64,000 nucleotides of DNA, taken from assembly GCA_015039315.1 (NCBI GenBank), contig WIDE01000001.1:767282-831281 (forward strand), in the 5' to 3' direction. This document shows positions 11,044 to 22,952 of the stretch, in pieces (position 1 is the first letter of the stretch; every line of letters starts with the position of its first letter). The notes beneath the pieces are model-generated. The model was not told where the DNA came from. It saw nothing but the letters and a program-made list of their open reading frames with translations, and did not search any database. Position numbers and translations under genes: made by a program. The DNA is from Clavulina sp. PMI_390 (taxonomy: Eukaryota; Basidiomycota; Agaricomycetes; Cantharellales; Hydnaceae).

Positions 11044-11548
11044 ACTATTCGAGGGCAGGAGTTGAGGGGTTAGGATGTCATGGGCCAATGGCTTTGGCTG
11101 CACAGTTACTTTATCATCTGGCTTTGCTTCATGTACACTTTCTCTAGTTAATTATGAACTCGCGGTATTTCGTCTATGTCGGGTTGTTTGACTTGGTCTA
11201 GGGTCCAAGGGTTGCTGTCTAAGCCAGCTTTACTTGACGCTAAATTTGTCCCAGCCTCCTCCATGTTTGCACAGCTTTCGAAATTTGAGCACTTGACACA
11301 ACGATCAAGCGCGAATTTGTAAATCCTCGAGGGCGAAACCCTGTATTCGGCGGAGATATACTACTCTATATGCAGGGCTGTGCGGCATTCGGCTCGTGCT
11401 CTCTGTAGCTAATGAAAGGGCTTCCTTGGCCTCGACTCTTCCTCTCTCATTCTTCCCCTGCATACCCCCAAACACACGCGACTCCCCTGGTTGAAACCTC
11501 CACCCCCGCAAGCTCGGCGTAGCAAAACCCTTCGTTTCAATCTAATCA
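11044..11548. other. Intergenic region upstream of ABC copy 1
   Basis: 505 bp containing the 3' UTR of the 319-aa gene and the promoter of ABC copy 1. The conserved segment seen upstream of copies 2 and 3 is not clearly retained here. No other gene was seen. Confidence 0.5.
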
Positions 11549-14305
11549 ATGAGCCAGCTCCCTAACACTACAGCAAACGACACGCAGCCGGGATCGCTTC
11601 TGCAATCAGTCTTCAACCGTGATCCTTACTTAAAGTCGACCCCCGTCGGCTGTTATGAGCTGGTAGAGGAAGTGCCTTCGTGGGCCTCGTTTCTGCCTGG
11701 ATGGAAATTGTTGGAGAACGCCAAAGTTTTTATTGAGGACTGGCCCTTCGTGGTTCGCTTTGCGATTGACTGCTCAGAGCAAGGAGGTTTCTGGCGCCTC
11801 TTCGCGTACATCTGTTTTCAATTCGCCCAATCGATCATGCCCGCTGGCTCGCTGTATTTCTCTGGACGACTCATGAACGTGGTAAGTGGTTGGGTGTTAA
11901 TATTCTCAGGCCTCTGGATGACTGAATTTCCAGTACAACCATCCAGATTTCAGACTTTGTGAAAAAGGAAGCGGTTGATCAGACGCGGTTTTACCATGCA
12001 GCTGGAAGTCTCCTCTTGTGGAAGGTTCTGGAATTGCAAATCAAGACGATCTACAAGTAATGGCCCCATTTATCACTCCTCTGCCCTATCTCTGCTAACA
12101 TGCGACTGGCAGGGCACACGTTAGAGCTCCCCTTAAACGCCGGATTGATGTGTACTTCGAAGATTTGATTCTTCAAGGTACAGCTTTTATCGATTTGAGC
12201 ACCTGAAAGCAGCAGCTTGTCTCAACGTCCCAACCTCGCAGCGAAAGTCCGTTTGGATCTCCCCACATACAAGGATCCTATCGTGAAGACCAAATTCAAA
12301 CAGCTAAAACCCTTGCGCTCCCATGGACAGGGCTGGAGGATATTTTCGGAAGTTTTCATCACTTTGTTTGCGCTGGTCTCTATGGTCTCGGAATTAGTGG
12401 TTCTCTGGGCCCTCCTTAGTGAAGAAGAAGGAGGCACGACATTTGCGCTCATCGCAGCTATCCGCCCAGTGATTGATCTCCTCTCGTACTCGACTTGGAG
12501 CCCTGAAGGTATGTGAATCCTAAAAACTATTATACAAGGTATCCAGGCTAACGTTCTGGTGCAGTGTTCTATACACGTCTGGTGAATCCGGCTGCGCTCA
12601 AAATAAAGAAGCTGCTCAAGCTAGCGTCAGAAGAACGCTACCGTAAGCATGTAGTGGCCGACGGATTACAAGACTACATTCCTGATGGTGTGTGAAACCT
12701 GTACTCATTGCCACGATTTGCTGCACAAGACTTGTTATTTCTCGCTCAGAGATGGCACGTCTACGACTCGACCTTGGAAACGCACGAACCGACAATCCTC
12801 GGAATATCCTTTGGGAACAAAAGACCCCCTTTGGAGCAATAGTCTCCTATTTTTCAGCCGTGTCGTCAGATCTGCCGATGATGAACATCCTCTGCGTTAT
12901 CCTAAGCGCTATGTGTATCAACTGATAGCGCTGTAGATCATATTTGTGTGGACGGCCGTGTGGAATGGGAGTTCCTTTCCCCTCACATCACTTACTCTCC
13001 TCACTAACACCACCAAATCCCTTGGGTGGAAAATTGACGACGTGGTGAGGAGCCTGAGGGATATCGCTGGGTTCCATACAACTCTACGCACATTGTACGA
13101 GGTGCTGGCGATCGAGAACCAGGTGAAGGATGGCGATCACGACTATCCACTGTCCTCAAACGATGGCCTCGGAATGAAGATTGAATTCAAGTATGCCGTT
13201 TCCCTTTAGTCCCTTGGCCGATGGGGCTCATCGTGAGATTATCTATAGATCTGTTTCCTTCTCATACCCCGAGGAGAAATCGCAATCACTTGATGATATG
13301 TCATTTGTTATTGGGGCAGGGCAGCTTTGTGTCATTGTTGGGGAAAACGGTTGCGGTAAAGTGAGTAGTATACCATTATACCGCTGATCGTATGATTGCT
13401 GATGCTTGAGCCCTCAGAGTAGCACCGTGAACCTTATCAGCAGAGCCTACGATGCGACAAAAGGCGAAATCTTGATCGATGATACCCCAATCACTTCGTT
13501 CACGGCTAAGTCTCTCCGCAAAGCGCAAACCATTCTGTATCAGGACTTTGTAAAGTACCCCACATCGGTGAGCGAACTTTAATTTTGTCCTTACTGCTCC
13601 ATCTTCATACCGGGCTTTAGATTGGGGAGAACATCGGGTTCGGTGATGTTAAGCATATCTCCAACTTGTCACGCATTCGTAAATCAGCAGAGTCAGCCAG
13701 TGCCCTCTCCTTCATTGAATCGCAATCTTCGGGATTTGACACCCGAACTGAAACACCTCCATCTCTGTGGTCTTCGTTATCGCGAGCGAGAGTCGATGGA
13801 CCACTTCAGAAGCAGATCAAAAAGTACGAGGAAGAAGTTTCTATTTCTGGCGGCCAGTGGCAGCGTCTTGCAATCGCTCGTAGCTTCATGCGTATCATGA
13901 GCGATGCTGAGGAAGAGAAGAAGACGAATCGGATAAAATTGCTGATCTATGATGAGCCCTCGAGCGCTCTGGATCCAAGGGCCGAGTTCGGTGAGTTGTG
14001 CCTTATCAGGAGCCGTCCTGCCAGTGATCACTCATGCCTCAGCAGAACTGTTTGAGAAACTTAGAACTGAGCGCAGGAGTCGCACGCTTATTTTCATAAC
14101 TCAGTGAGCGAGATCCTCCTCACCCGGCCCTACTCAAAATCCTCATAATCTCTATAGCCGGTTTGGACATCTCACCAAATACGCTGATCTTATTCTGTAC
14201 ATGAAGGATGGTAAAATCTTAGAGAAAGGTACTCATGCTGAGCTGCTAGCGCTTGATGGAGGCTACGCACAACTTTACAATGTGCAGGCTCAAGCGTTTT
14301 CATGA
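11549..14305 (+). CDS. ABC transporter, half-size exporter, tandem copy 1
   Basis: TMD-NBD half-transporter of the type I exporter fold, expected to dimerise and export a substrate using ATP. It has about ten small introns. Landmarks: N-terminus VGCYELVEEVPSWASFLPGW; TMD segment AGSLYFSGRLMNV; TMD end NGSSFPLTSLTLLTNTTKSL; Walker A GENGCGK|SST (split by an intron); Q-loop ILYQDFVKYP; signature SISGGQWQRLAIARSF; Walker B plus D-loop LLIYDEPSSALDP; H-loop FITHRFGHLTKYADLI. It ends in AQAFS. The intron at 12881-12936 begins AT where copies 2 and 3 begin GT. Splicing from a cryptic donor 15 nt downstream would keep frame by adding MNILC, but leaves only a 41-nt intron; without splicing a stop truncates the protein before the NBD. 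It is therefore either alternatively spliced or a young pseudogene. Confidence 0.85.
12881..12936 (+). other. Intron with lost GT donor in ABC copy 1
   Basis: The copy 2 intron at the same place starts GTGAGCATCCTG after the codons for DLPL; copy 1 reads ATGAACATCCTC after DLPM. The rest of the intron and its GCTGTAG acceptor align. The donor G is therefore replaced by A (GT to AT), and reading through meets a TGA stop at the end of MNILCVILSAMCIN. Confidence 0.8.
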
Positions 14306-14820
14306 ACTTCCGCAGATATTTCGAGCCCTGTGTTCAGCAATACATGCATAGGACCAAACTATAATACAATTGAAATCAACGGACTATTTCCTGTGCTATA
14401 GAAAATACCCGCAGCGGTCATACATGCTGCTTGTGAAGCTGGTGAGGGGCGTTGTGCACTTCAGAAGGCCTTCGCCACCACATGGTCACTCGGTCAGGAG
14501 TTTCTGCTGTGCTTCGTAAACTGCGGATCCTGATGAATGAATTGCGGGATCTTCACTACCAAATTCGCACGGTTTCCCAATGACTCGACGCGGCGAACAA
14601 GCGCTCATCTGGACAGCCTCGAGCCTGTCGTCGAGGTGTCGTGTTCAATAAATGCGTGCTGAGCTACCTCTATTGCTGCGGCTGGGTCACTACATAAAAC
14701 TGGAAGAAATTCGCAGAAGTCAACCCTCATCTAAAGTTTTCTGCCTCTACAGTTTTCCCTTCATCATCCCGATATCCCCAGTTTACTTCACCACGACCCA
14801 GACGTCTTTGACATCTATCA
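14306..14820. other. Intergenic region between ABC copies 1 and 2
   Basis: 515 bp. The first part resembles the 3' flank of copies 2 and 3 (GACTAT...CTATAGAAAAT). The second part (about 14465-14700) resembles 18040-18240 upstream of copy 3, including AATTCGCACGGT, ACTCGAC, GAACAAGCGC, GGAC-GCCTCGAG and GCGGCTGGGTCAC in the same order. The duplicated unit therefore included its promoter. Confidence 0.7.
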
Positions 14821-17581
14821 ATGAGCGGGCTTTCCAGTACGGCAGAGAAAGACGCGCAATCAAAGTCATATCTCCGATCCTTTCTTAATCATGACGTCCA
14901 TCTCAAGTCTACCTTTGTGGGTTGCTACGAGATTCTAGAGGAAGTGCAGTCATGGACGTCGCTGGTTCCAGGATCGAAGCTGTTTGAGAACACCAAACTC
15001 TTCATCGAGGATTGGCCATTCGTCGTCCGTTTTGCAGCTGACTGCGTCAAGCAGGGAGGTTTCTGGCTCCTCTTTACATACATATGTTTTCGACTTGCTT
15101 TATCGGTCACATCCGCTGGCTCGCTGTATTTTTCTGGGAGGCTCATGAACGTGGTGCGTAACCTCAGGCTTTGGGGCTCATGGACGTCTAACCTCCCAAT
15201 GACCCCATCTATAGATTTCAGACTTCGTGAAGGAGGAAACAATTGATCATAAACGATTTTACCATGCGGCTGGAAGTCTCCTCGGGTGGAAACTTCTGGA
15301 GCTGCAATTAGAAACTGTCCACAGGTGATTGTCCGACAGATCGCTCACTTGCCCACTGACTGCTGCCCATCCTGACATGACACACAACTGATAGGACGCA
15401 CCTTAGAGCTCCTCTCAAACGGCGCATTGATGTATACTTCGGAGATCTGATCCTTAAAGGTGTGAACCTTCATCATTGATACTAGCAACAACAGCTCACC
15501 TCAGCATCCCAATCGCTATGTAGCCCAAGTTCGATTGGACCTGCCCACGTTCAATGACCCCGTCGTGAAGACCAAATTCAAACAATTGAAGCCCTCGAGC
15601 TCTCGTGGGCAAGGCTGGAAGATATTTTCTGGAGTTTTCGCCACTCTGTCTTCCCTGATGTCCATCGGCTCAGAATTGGTCGTCTTGTGGACGCTGCTCA
15701 AGGAAGAAGATGGAGGCACAACATTCGCGCTGATCGCAGCTATCCGACCACTGGTAGATATCTTCTCATACTCGGCCTATTACCCTCAAGGTGCGTACGT
15801 CTCGGAGACTCGTGCCATGAAGCCCAATCGAGCTTATGTTCTGCTGTAGTATTCTACACACGTCTGGTAAACCCGGCCATGCGTGAAATCAATAAACTAG
15901 TGAAACTAGGGACGGAAGAGAAGTTTCGTAAGCATGTAGTAGCTGATGGACTGCAAGACTATATCCTCGATGGTACGTTGAGCTATTGTGTTGCGATTTG
16001 GTGTGCAGGACTCAACACCGCTTTGCTAGATATGGCACGTCTGCGTAAAGAGCTGGGAAACACGCGGACCGAGAAGCCTTGGGATATTCTTTGGGACACA
16101 AAGAATTCACTCGGAACACTCGTTCACTCCTTCTCAGCAGTCTCAGAAGACTTGCCGTTGGTGAGCATCCTGCCCTGTCCTTACAGATCGGCGTGCTAAC
16201 CTGTATCGCTGTAGATCCTCTTTGTTTGGATGGCGATATGGAATGGAAGCTCTTTCCCTCTCACTTCGCTTACTCTCCTCACCAACACGACAAAATCTCT
16301 CGGAGGACAGATTAATGGATTGATGAGGAACCTGAGGCATATGTCGGGGTTCCATAAAACTCTGCGTACTCTATACGAAGTAATGGAGATCGAAAATCAG
16401 GTTAAGGATGGTGATCACGACTATCCGCTGCGTTCGGACTGCAACCTCGGGATGAAAATCGAGTTCAAGTGCGCTGTATCCCCTTCGACCCTAGTCATCG
16501 TGCTCGTTCTTATGTCATTGTAGATCCGTCTCCTTCTCATACCCCGGAAAAGAATCTCCCTCACTCGATGACATGTCGTTTGTCATAGGAGCAGGACAGC
16601 TATGCGTGATTGTTGGGGAAAATGGTTGCGGCAAGGCAAGTGCAGATACCATCATGTCGCCGTGCAGCTACTCATACAATGACCACAGAGTAGCACAGTG
16701 AACCTGATCAGCAGGATGTATGATACAACGAAGGGCGAAATCCTGATTGATGACACCCCAATCACTTCCTTCAAAACCAGGTCCCTTCGCAAGGCACAAA
16801 CTATTCTCTACCAAGATTTCGTCAAGTATCCCACATCCGTAAATAAGCATTTTTCCAGTTTTATGTCTCTCGCGATTCACTATCTTCTCTCTAGATTGGC
16901 CGAAACATTGGGTTTGGTGATGTTGAGCACATCTCTGATACCTCCCGTCTTCGCGAATCAGCGCAGTCAGCCGGAGCTCTTTCCTTCATCGAAGCGCAAT
17001 CCTCGGGATTCGACACTCAGATCGAAGCTCCATCAAACTTATGGTCTTCCTTATCCCGAGCCAAGGTCGATGGGCCGCTTCAGAAGCGCGTTAAGGAGTA
17101 TGAGCAGGAAGTCGCCGTTTCTGGTGGCCAGTGGCAGCGCCTCGCGATCGCCCGCAGCTTCATGCGCTTCAAGCATGAAAATGAAGACAAGAGAGCTAAT
17201 CAGGTGAAGCTGCTGGTGTATGATGAGCCTTCGAGTGCCTTGGATCCGAAGGCCGAATTTGGTATGTTGTTGCCTTCATTGTATCAACCATCCTGGCCAC
17301 TGACGACTCCGCAGAACTGTTCGAGAAACTTAGAAACGAGCGCGAGAATCGAACGCTTATTTTTATTACTCAGTAAGTTGTTTGTTTGTTGGTCTGCCGA
17401 CAGCACAACTGACAATTCTTGCGACGCTTGTAGTCGTTTTGGACATCTCACGAAATACGCTGACATCATTCTATATATGAAGGATGGGAAGATCTTAGAG
17501 AAGGGCACACATGCTGAGTTACTGGCGCTTGATGGAAGCTACGCTCACCTGTATAATGTGCAGGCCCAAGCGTTTGTGTGA
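14821..17581 (+). CDS. ABC transporter, half-size exporter, tandem copy 2
   Basis: Paralogue of copies 1 and 3, with the same exon layout and the same order of domains: N-terminal FVGCYEILEEVQSWTSLVPG, six-helix TMD region, then NBD. Walker A GENGCGK|SST spans an intron near 16636-16690. The signature is AVSGGQWQRLAIARSF, Walker B LLVYDEPSSALDP and the H-loop FITHRFGHLTKYAD. All splice sites I checked are GT-AG, including the one lost in copy 1 (donor at 16161), so this copy appears intact. One NBD difference: IGRNIGFG here, where copies 1 and 3 have IGENIGFG. The substrate is unknown. Confidence 0.88.
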
Positions 17582-18359
17582 GACTTGCGAGCTTCACACT
17601 TGCGCGCTGTTAGAGACACCCGCACACCCTCACGAATTAATGAGCATTACGATTCATAACGACGAAATAGACTTTGTACCGTAGATAATACATAGAATAA
17701 TCATCCACACTGCTTGTTGACCTGCGTTGCAAGGGCCGCTCATGTACAATATGAACTTCCGGTGAAAGTTCACTGAGTCAAAGTGATGAAGATTGCAAAG
17801 TTCCAGTCTCATCTTGCTCGTCAGATTTTGCACGGACAAGTACTAGCGTACTCCCGCTACAGCAACTCGTAAGGGAAAGTGAGATTAGGTGTGTTGCATT
17901 GGGCTAAGGGTGGATTGGGGTCAAACAACTTGGGTCATGTGCTGAGGCTGGGTCATTTTCAATTTTATCATCACCTGACTTTGCGCCCCAAACCCTTTCC
18001 TAAATTACCGATCGACGCGTGATTTTTTCTTCGCCGGCAGGCGGTTCAGTTTGTCAGGAGTCTGCTGTGCTAAATGAATAGCGGAGCCTCCGCAGACAGA
18101 GTTCGCACGGTCGATGACTCGACTCGAGGAACAAGCGCCCATTTGGACGGCCTCGAGGCTCGCACCAAAGTACCCTAGTCAATACATGGCATGTTGTTCT
18201 GTATGCGGTGCTGTGCGGCTGGGTCACCAGTTAAAAGCTAGACGCTCTCTGCACTGATAGACGCTCAGCACAAAATTTCTGCCTCTCCCTTCGTCCAACC
18301 CTCTTCACCCTGAAATCTCCATCTACGTCTGCTGTGGCACACGTCTTTGGTATCGATCA
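17582..18359. promoter_or_regulatory. Intergenic region and promoter of ABC copy 3
   Basis: 778 bp. It contains the conserved upstream segment shared with copy 2 (about 18040-18240). Within that segment, at 18082-18093, is CGGAGCCTCCGC, a CGG-N5-CCG inverted half-site pair of the kind bound by Zn2Cys6 dimers. The same 12-mer recurs at 25692-25703 upstream of transcription factor gene 2. Confidence 0.5.
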
Positions 18360-21123
18360 ATGACTGAAACGACAGAGAAAGACGCACAGTCCAAATCCCT
18401 TCTAAAATCCGTTCTCGATCATGATGTCTACGTGACATCTACCGTCCTCGGCTGCTACGAGATCCTGGAGGAGGTTCAGTCATGGGCCTCGTTACTCCCT
18501 GGATGGAAAGTGTTTGAGAATGCCAAGGTCTTCATTGAAGACTGGCCTTTCGTGGCTCGCTTTGCAGTTGACTGCATGGAGCAGGGAGGTTTCTGGCTCC
18601 TCTTTACATACACCTGCTTTCGGCTTGCTATGTCAATCACGTCTGCTGGCTCACTATACCTCTCTGGAAGACTCATGAACGTGGTAAGCGGCTCATCGTA
18701 AAACCTGTTGATGTATAAAGAAGCTGACCTCGAGGTAAATCATATAAAGATTTCGGATTTTGTCAAGAAGGAGACAATCGACCAGACGCGGTTCTATCAC
18801 GCAGCTGGTAGCCTTCTCGTATGGAAACTTATGGAGGTCCAGGTGGATAGAATTTATACGTAAGTGCCGCCTCTTCTGAGCCATCTCTTCGTCTTTGCTA
18901 AGAGTACCTTTCAGGTTGCAAGTTCAAGTTCCCCTCCGAGTGCGCATTGACGCGTATTTCGAAGATTTGATCCTACAAGGTATGACTCTCGATTTTAGCA
19001 GGCGCAAGCAACCGCTCATCCAAATCTCTCAATGTACATGCCTATACAGCGAAAGTCCGATTGGACTTGCCAACGTTCAAGGACCCCGTTGTGAAAACAA
19101 AATTCGAACAATTAAAGCCCTCATATTCTAGTGGACAAGGTTGGAAGATTTTCTCAGGAGTCTTTACAACCTTCACTTCCCTCATCTCCATCGTCACGGA
19201 GTTGGCGGTGTTATGGGCCCTACTCAGGGAGGAAGAGGGTGGCACAACGTTCGCGTTGATTGCAGGCATCCGCCCGTTGGTTGATATCCTCTCCTACTCG
19301 GCTTTTTATCCTCAAGGTAACGTGCAATATGACATGTTTCATGTCAAGTAGAATGCTCACGTCTACGTTCGCTGTAGTATTCTATACACGTTTGGTGAAC
19401 CCAGCTCTCCGTGAGATCAAGAAGCTAGGAAAACTAGGGACAGAAGAAGAGTTCAGAAAACACGTAGTGGCTGACGGACTGCAAGACTTTATTATAGAAG
19501 GTGGGTTGTCAGTATTTCGTATTTCTGCCTTTCAGAATACTCATCATGACTTGGGTAGACATGGCACGTCTGCGCCGTGAGCTCGGGGGAACACGAACTG
19601 ATAACCCTTGGGAGATCCTGTGGGAACAAACATCTCCCTTCGAGAAAGTTATTTCCTATTTCTCAGCAATTTCAGAGGATTTGCCATTGGTGGGCACATT
19701 CTATCCTACCTCGGCGAACTTGCGTGCTCAACGGCATCGCCATAGATTCTCTTTGTATGGATGTCGGTATGGAATGGGAGCTCTTTCCCTCTTACCTCGC
19801 TCACACTCCTCACGAATACGACAAAATCCCTTGGATGGCAAATCGACGGAGTTATGAGGAACTTCCGGCAGATGGGCGGGTTCCACAAAACTCTTCGTAC
19901 TCTGTATGAGGTGATGGCTATCGAAAATCTGGTGAAGGACGGGGATCATGACTACCCTCTGATCTCAAACAGCAACCTTGGGATGAAAATCGAGTTCAAG
20001 TACGCCGCTTCTCTCTCAACATTCAGACCTGGGGCTTATTGGGGCATCCCTATAGATCGGTCTCCTTCTCATACCCTGGGAAGGACGCTACTTCAATCGA
20101 TGACATGTCGTTTACTATCGGGGCAGGGCAGCTGTGTGTCATTGTCGGAGAAAACGGATGCGGCAAGGTCAGTGGAATGCTACGAGCTTATTGAAATCCA
20201 GTTATTCATCAAAGAACCACAGAGTAGCACAGTGAATCTCATCAGCAGAATCTATGACGCAACCAAGGGCGAAATCTTGATTGATGACACCCCAATTACC
20301 TCATTCAAAACCAAGTCCCTTCGCAAGGCCCAGACCATCCTTTACCAGGACTTTGTCAAGTATCCTACTTCAGTAAGCATACTTCCTTCGAACTCCTTTG
20401 CTCGTAATGACTCACACCACACCACTCCCTACAGATCGGCGAGAATATTGGATTCGGTGACGTTGAGCACATTTCCGACACCACTCGCCTTCATGACTCA
20501 GCGGAATCTGCCGGAGCCCTTTCCTTTATCAAGGCGCAATCTTCAGGATTCGACACCCAGATCGAAACCCCGTCAACCGTCTGGTCTTCTTTGTCACGAG
20601 CCAAGGTCGATGGGCCGCTTCAGAAGTGGGTGAAAGAGTACGAGCAGGAAGTCGCCGTTTCTGGTGGCCAGTGGCAGCGCCTCGCGATCGCTCGCAGCTT
20701 CATGCGTGTCAAGCGTGACGATGAAGACAAGGGAACTAATCAGGTGAAGCTGCTTGTCTATGATGAGCCTTCGAGTGCCCTGGACCCCAAGGCCGAGTTC
20801 GGTACGTCGCCTCCACAGTCTATTGACCGTTCGAATTACTGATCTCTTTGCAGAGCTGTTCGAAAAACTTAGAACTGAGCGCAGGAATCGCACTCTTATC
20901 TTTATTACTCAGTGAGTTGCCTCCTTGTCATTGTTTACAATGCTCACGACTAACGACCCTCGTGATATTCCCCAGCCGTTTCGGGCACCTCACGAAATAC
21001 GCTGATGTTATTCTATATATGAAGGACGGCAAGATTTTAGAGAAAGGTACACATGCTGAGCTGCTAGCGCTTGATGGAAGCTATGCCCATCTATACAATG
21101 TGCAGGCTCAAGCATTTGTGTAA
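18360..21123 (+). CDS. ABC transporter, half-size exporter, tandem copy 3
   Basis: Third member of the tandem array, closest to copy 2 in reading. Landmarks: VLGCYEILEEVQSWASLLPG, MEQGGFWLLFTYTCFRLAMS, AGSLYLSGRLMNV, NGSSFPLTSLTLLTNTTKSL, Walker A GENGCGK|SST, ILYQDFVKYPTS, IGENIGFG, AVSGGQWQRLAIARSF, LLVYDEPSSALDP and FITHRFGHLTKYADVI. It ends NVQAQAFV. All introns checked are canonical, so the gene looks functional. Its stop lies only 171 bp from the stop of the convergent acyltransferase gene, so their 3' UTRs probably overlap. The signature motif has Val or Ile in place of the first Leu of LSGGQ; copy 4 keeps Leu. Confidence 0.88.
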
Positions 21124-21294
21124 AGCCTGCGAAACCTATAGACCAGGCGTTCAACAACACACGGACAATGTCACGGACTAATGAAACTCTACGATTGATA
21201 ACGACGGACTATACTTTCTGTAACTATAGAAAATGTGCGCAATAATCATCTATCTTGGCTGTCAAACCAGTATCCAAGGCGAACGTCCATTCGT

Positions 21295-22591
21295 CTACGA
21301 TGACAAGGTTGATTGGAGCGGTGTTAAAAAGATTGTCATGTTCCAGCTCTGCCGGATTTCTCGGACTTGTTGCGAGGCCTCTTGAATGGGGCCACCATCC
21401 CAAAAAGCTTTTGTCATCCCAGGGAATGTGAGTGTGAACCACACCACTACCCAGACGTGGCCCAGGATAGTGCTAGTGAGGGGAAAGCGTCTTCTGAAGG
21501 CAAAACGGTCTCCAAGCCGAATAACTAATCTCTCAGCAACAAGAGCAAACGGCTGGAGGAAGAAGAATTGCGGAGAAAACCATTGTTTGCCTCGGAACAT
21601 CGCGTAGTCGCCCGCTCCATGGAAGAGGCCTGAGAGAACAAACGCCACCAGCGCTTTTAACCCAAACACTAGCGATGACTTTGAGTCGGGGCTGATGCCA
21701 AGTATATGTAGCACCGCATCAGCAAAGGACAGAAATGGCTAAAATTGAGGGGTAATTAGTAGGGTGTGGCAGTAAGCGAGTACTACATACCACTCTGAAC
21801 GTCGAATGCCACGTTCGACTGTTGAGAAATAGTCTTAGCGAACTGTGCTTGACTGCAGCCTTGACCCATATGGCTTACCTCCAGCACCCTGCTAATGTCG
21901 ATGATCCAAAGAAAGGTCCAAACATCGGAGGGCATTCCTTAGGGGTTGATGCGCCTAGGATAACCCAAGTTATGAAAATAAAATCAGATATAGTGTATAG
22001 GAGGGTGTAGGCGGCCTGCATCAAGAGAATGGTCCCCCAAACTTCGCCGACCGCTCGGTGTAGAAATCTGGGCGGTTTAGACTGAGAATCCGGGGAGATG
22101 AACCATTCGAGGTCGAACCAAATCACGGGCGTCCATAGGCACGTCATGAACAAAAGGTTCCTGCTGATCTGAGCAAGTCGATTCACTAAGAAGCGCCCTC
22201 GAGATTCGGGAACGGCAGAAGGTGAGGGGATGCCTGGGATCTCCGACACAAAGCCGATCTGCCTAGGGGATAATTTGACGCGAGTGGCCCACCGTAGGCG
22301 ATCCATGGCCGAGAGGGGAGGGGCAGAGTCTCTTGGGGCGAATTGTCGATGCGGATTAGGGGTGAAGACGAGCCAATGCAGCTCCCAAATGTACATCCCA
22401 GACACAGCAGCAGCAGCAATGTAGGGAAGTGCGGGATGAGGGGCTTGCCATGAGCACACAAGGTTATAAAGCTTTGAATAGAGCGCTAGCACAACGCCAC
22501 AAGTTGCGACGCGAGCCAAGTAATTTGGTGCCAAAGCAAGAGCCAGTGTTGAGAGAACGTTGCCTGTCGCAAACGCGATGAACGCGTCCAT
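21295..22591 (-). CDS. MBOAT-like acyltransferase, wax synthase domain
   Basis: Multipass membrane O-acyltransferase of the fungal wax-synthase-like (MBOAT_2) group, which moves acyl groups onto alcohols or secondary metabolites. Exons 21879-22591, 21791-21818 (28 nt) and 21295-21738 give 394 aa. The tiny middle exon carries the family signature (SRTWHSTFRV, a WHxxFR motif), and the second conserved His is in LSGLFHGAGDYAMF. Several hydrophobic segments are visible (ALYSKLYNLV, IWFDLEWFIS, LLYTISDFIFITWVILGA, ILGHVWVVVWFTLTF). It is divergent to transcription factor gene 1 across a 361-bp shared promoter and convergent to ABC copy 3, which suggests it belongs to the same functional locus. Substrate unknown; related enzymes acylate terpenoids and fatty alcohols. 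Confidence 0.8.
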
Positions 22592-22952
22592 CTACGTCTT
22601 TTCGTGTCAGATTCTGGCTGATAGTTAGATAGATTTTCAGAGACTCACATTGTGCTTAGGCGTGGTGAACAACCACGAAAGTTAGAGGTTGAGGGTGCAT
22701 CCCACGGCACTCGGCCTCGACTGCCCTTCCCATAGCAACTGCGCCGCGTCCTCGATATGCTCTCCACTCCATGCCCGTCACCTTGCGGCTAAACCTTTGA
22801 GAAATTTTGGAAGGAAAGATCTCGCTCTCAGTAGTGAGCAGGGGAGGGAGATAGACACACGGCTAACACATACAGCCGACCCTCAGGCTGGTCCAGACCC
22901 AGCTTCCCACCCTCTTACCAGCGAATTTTACGCGTCAAGCGCCTCAATCTTG
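22592..22952. promoter_or_regulatory. Divergent promoter, acyltransferase and regulator 1
   Basis: 361 bp between the two divergent starts (22591 minus, 22953 plus). At 22860-22878 lies a perfect inverted repeat CGGCT-N9-AGCCG, i.e. CGG and CCG half-sites 13 bp apart, about 75 bp upstream of the regulator ATG. Zn2Cys6 dimers typically bind such paired CGG triplets, so autoregulation and co-regulation of the acyltransferase is a reasonable inference. Confidence 0.5.
22860..22878. promoter_or_regulatory. Candidate Zn2Cys6 operator CGGCT-N9-AGCCG
   Basis: Perfect 5-bp inverted arms around AACACATAC, located between a Zn2Cys6 gene and the divergent acyltransferase gene. The assignment is by motif form and position only. 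Confidence 0.4.

Noticed and set aside
11549..21123. Bacterial contamination as the source of the ABC genes
   Set aside because: Each copy has about ten spliceosomal introns and lies among fungal genes.
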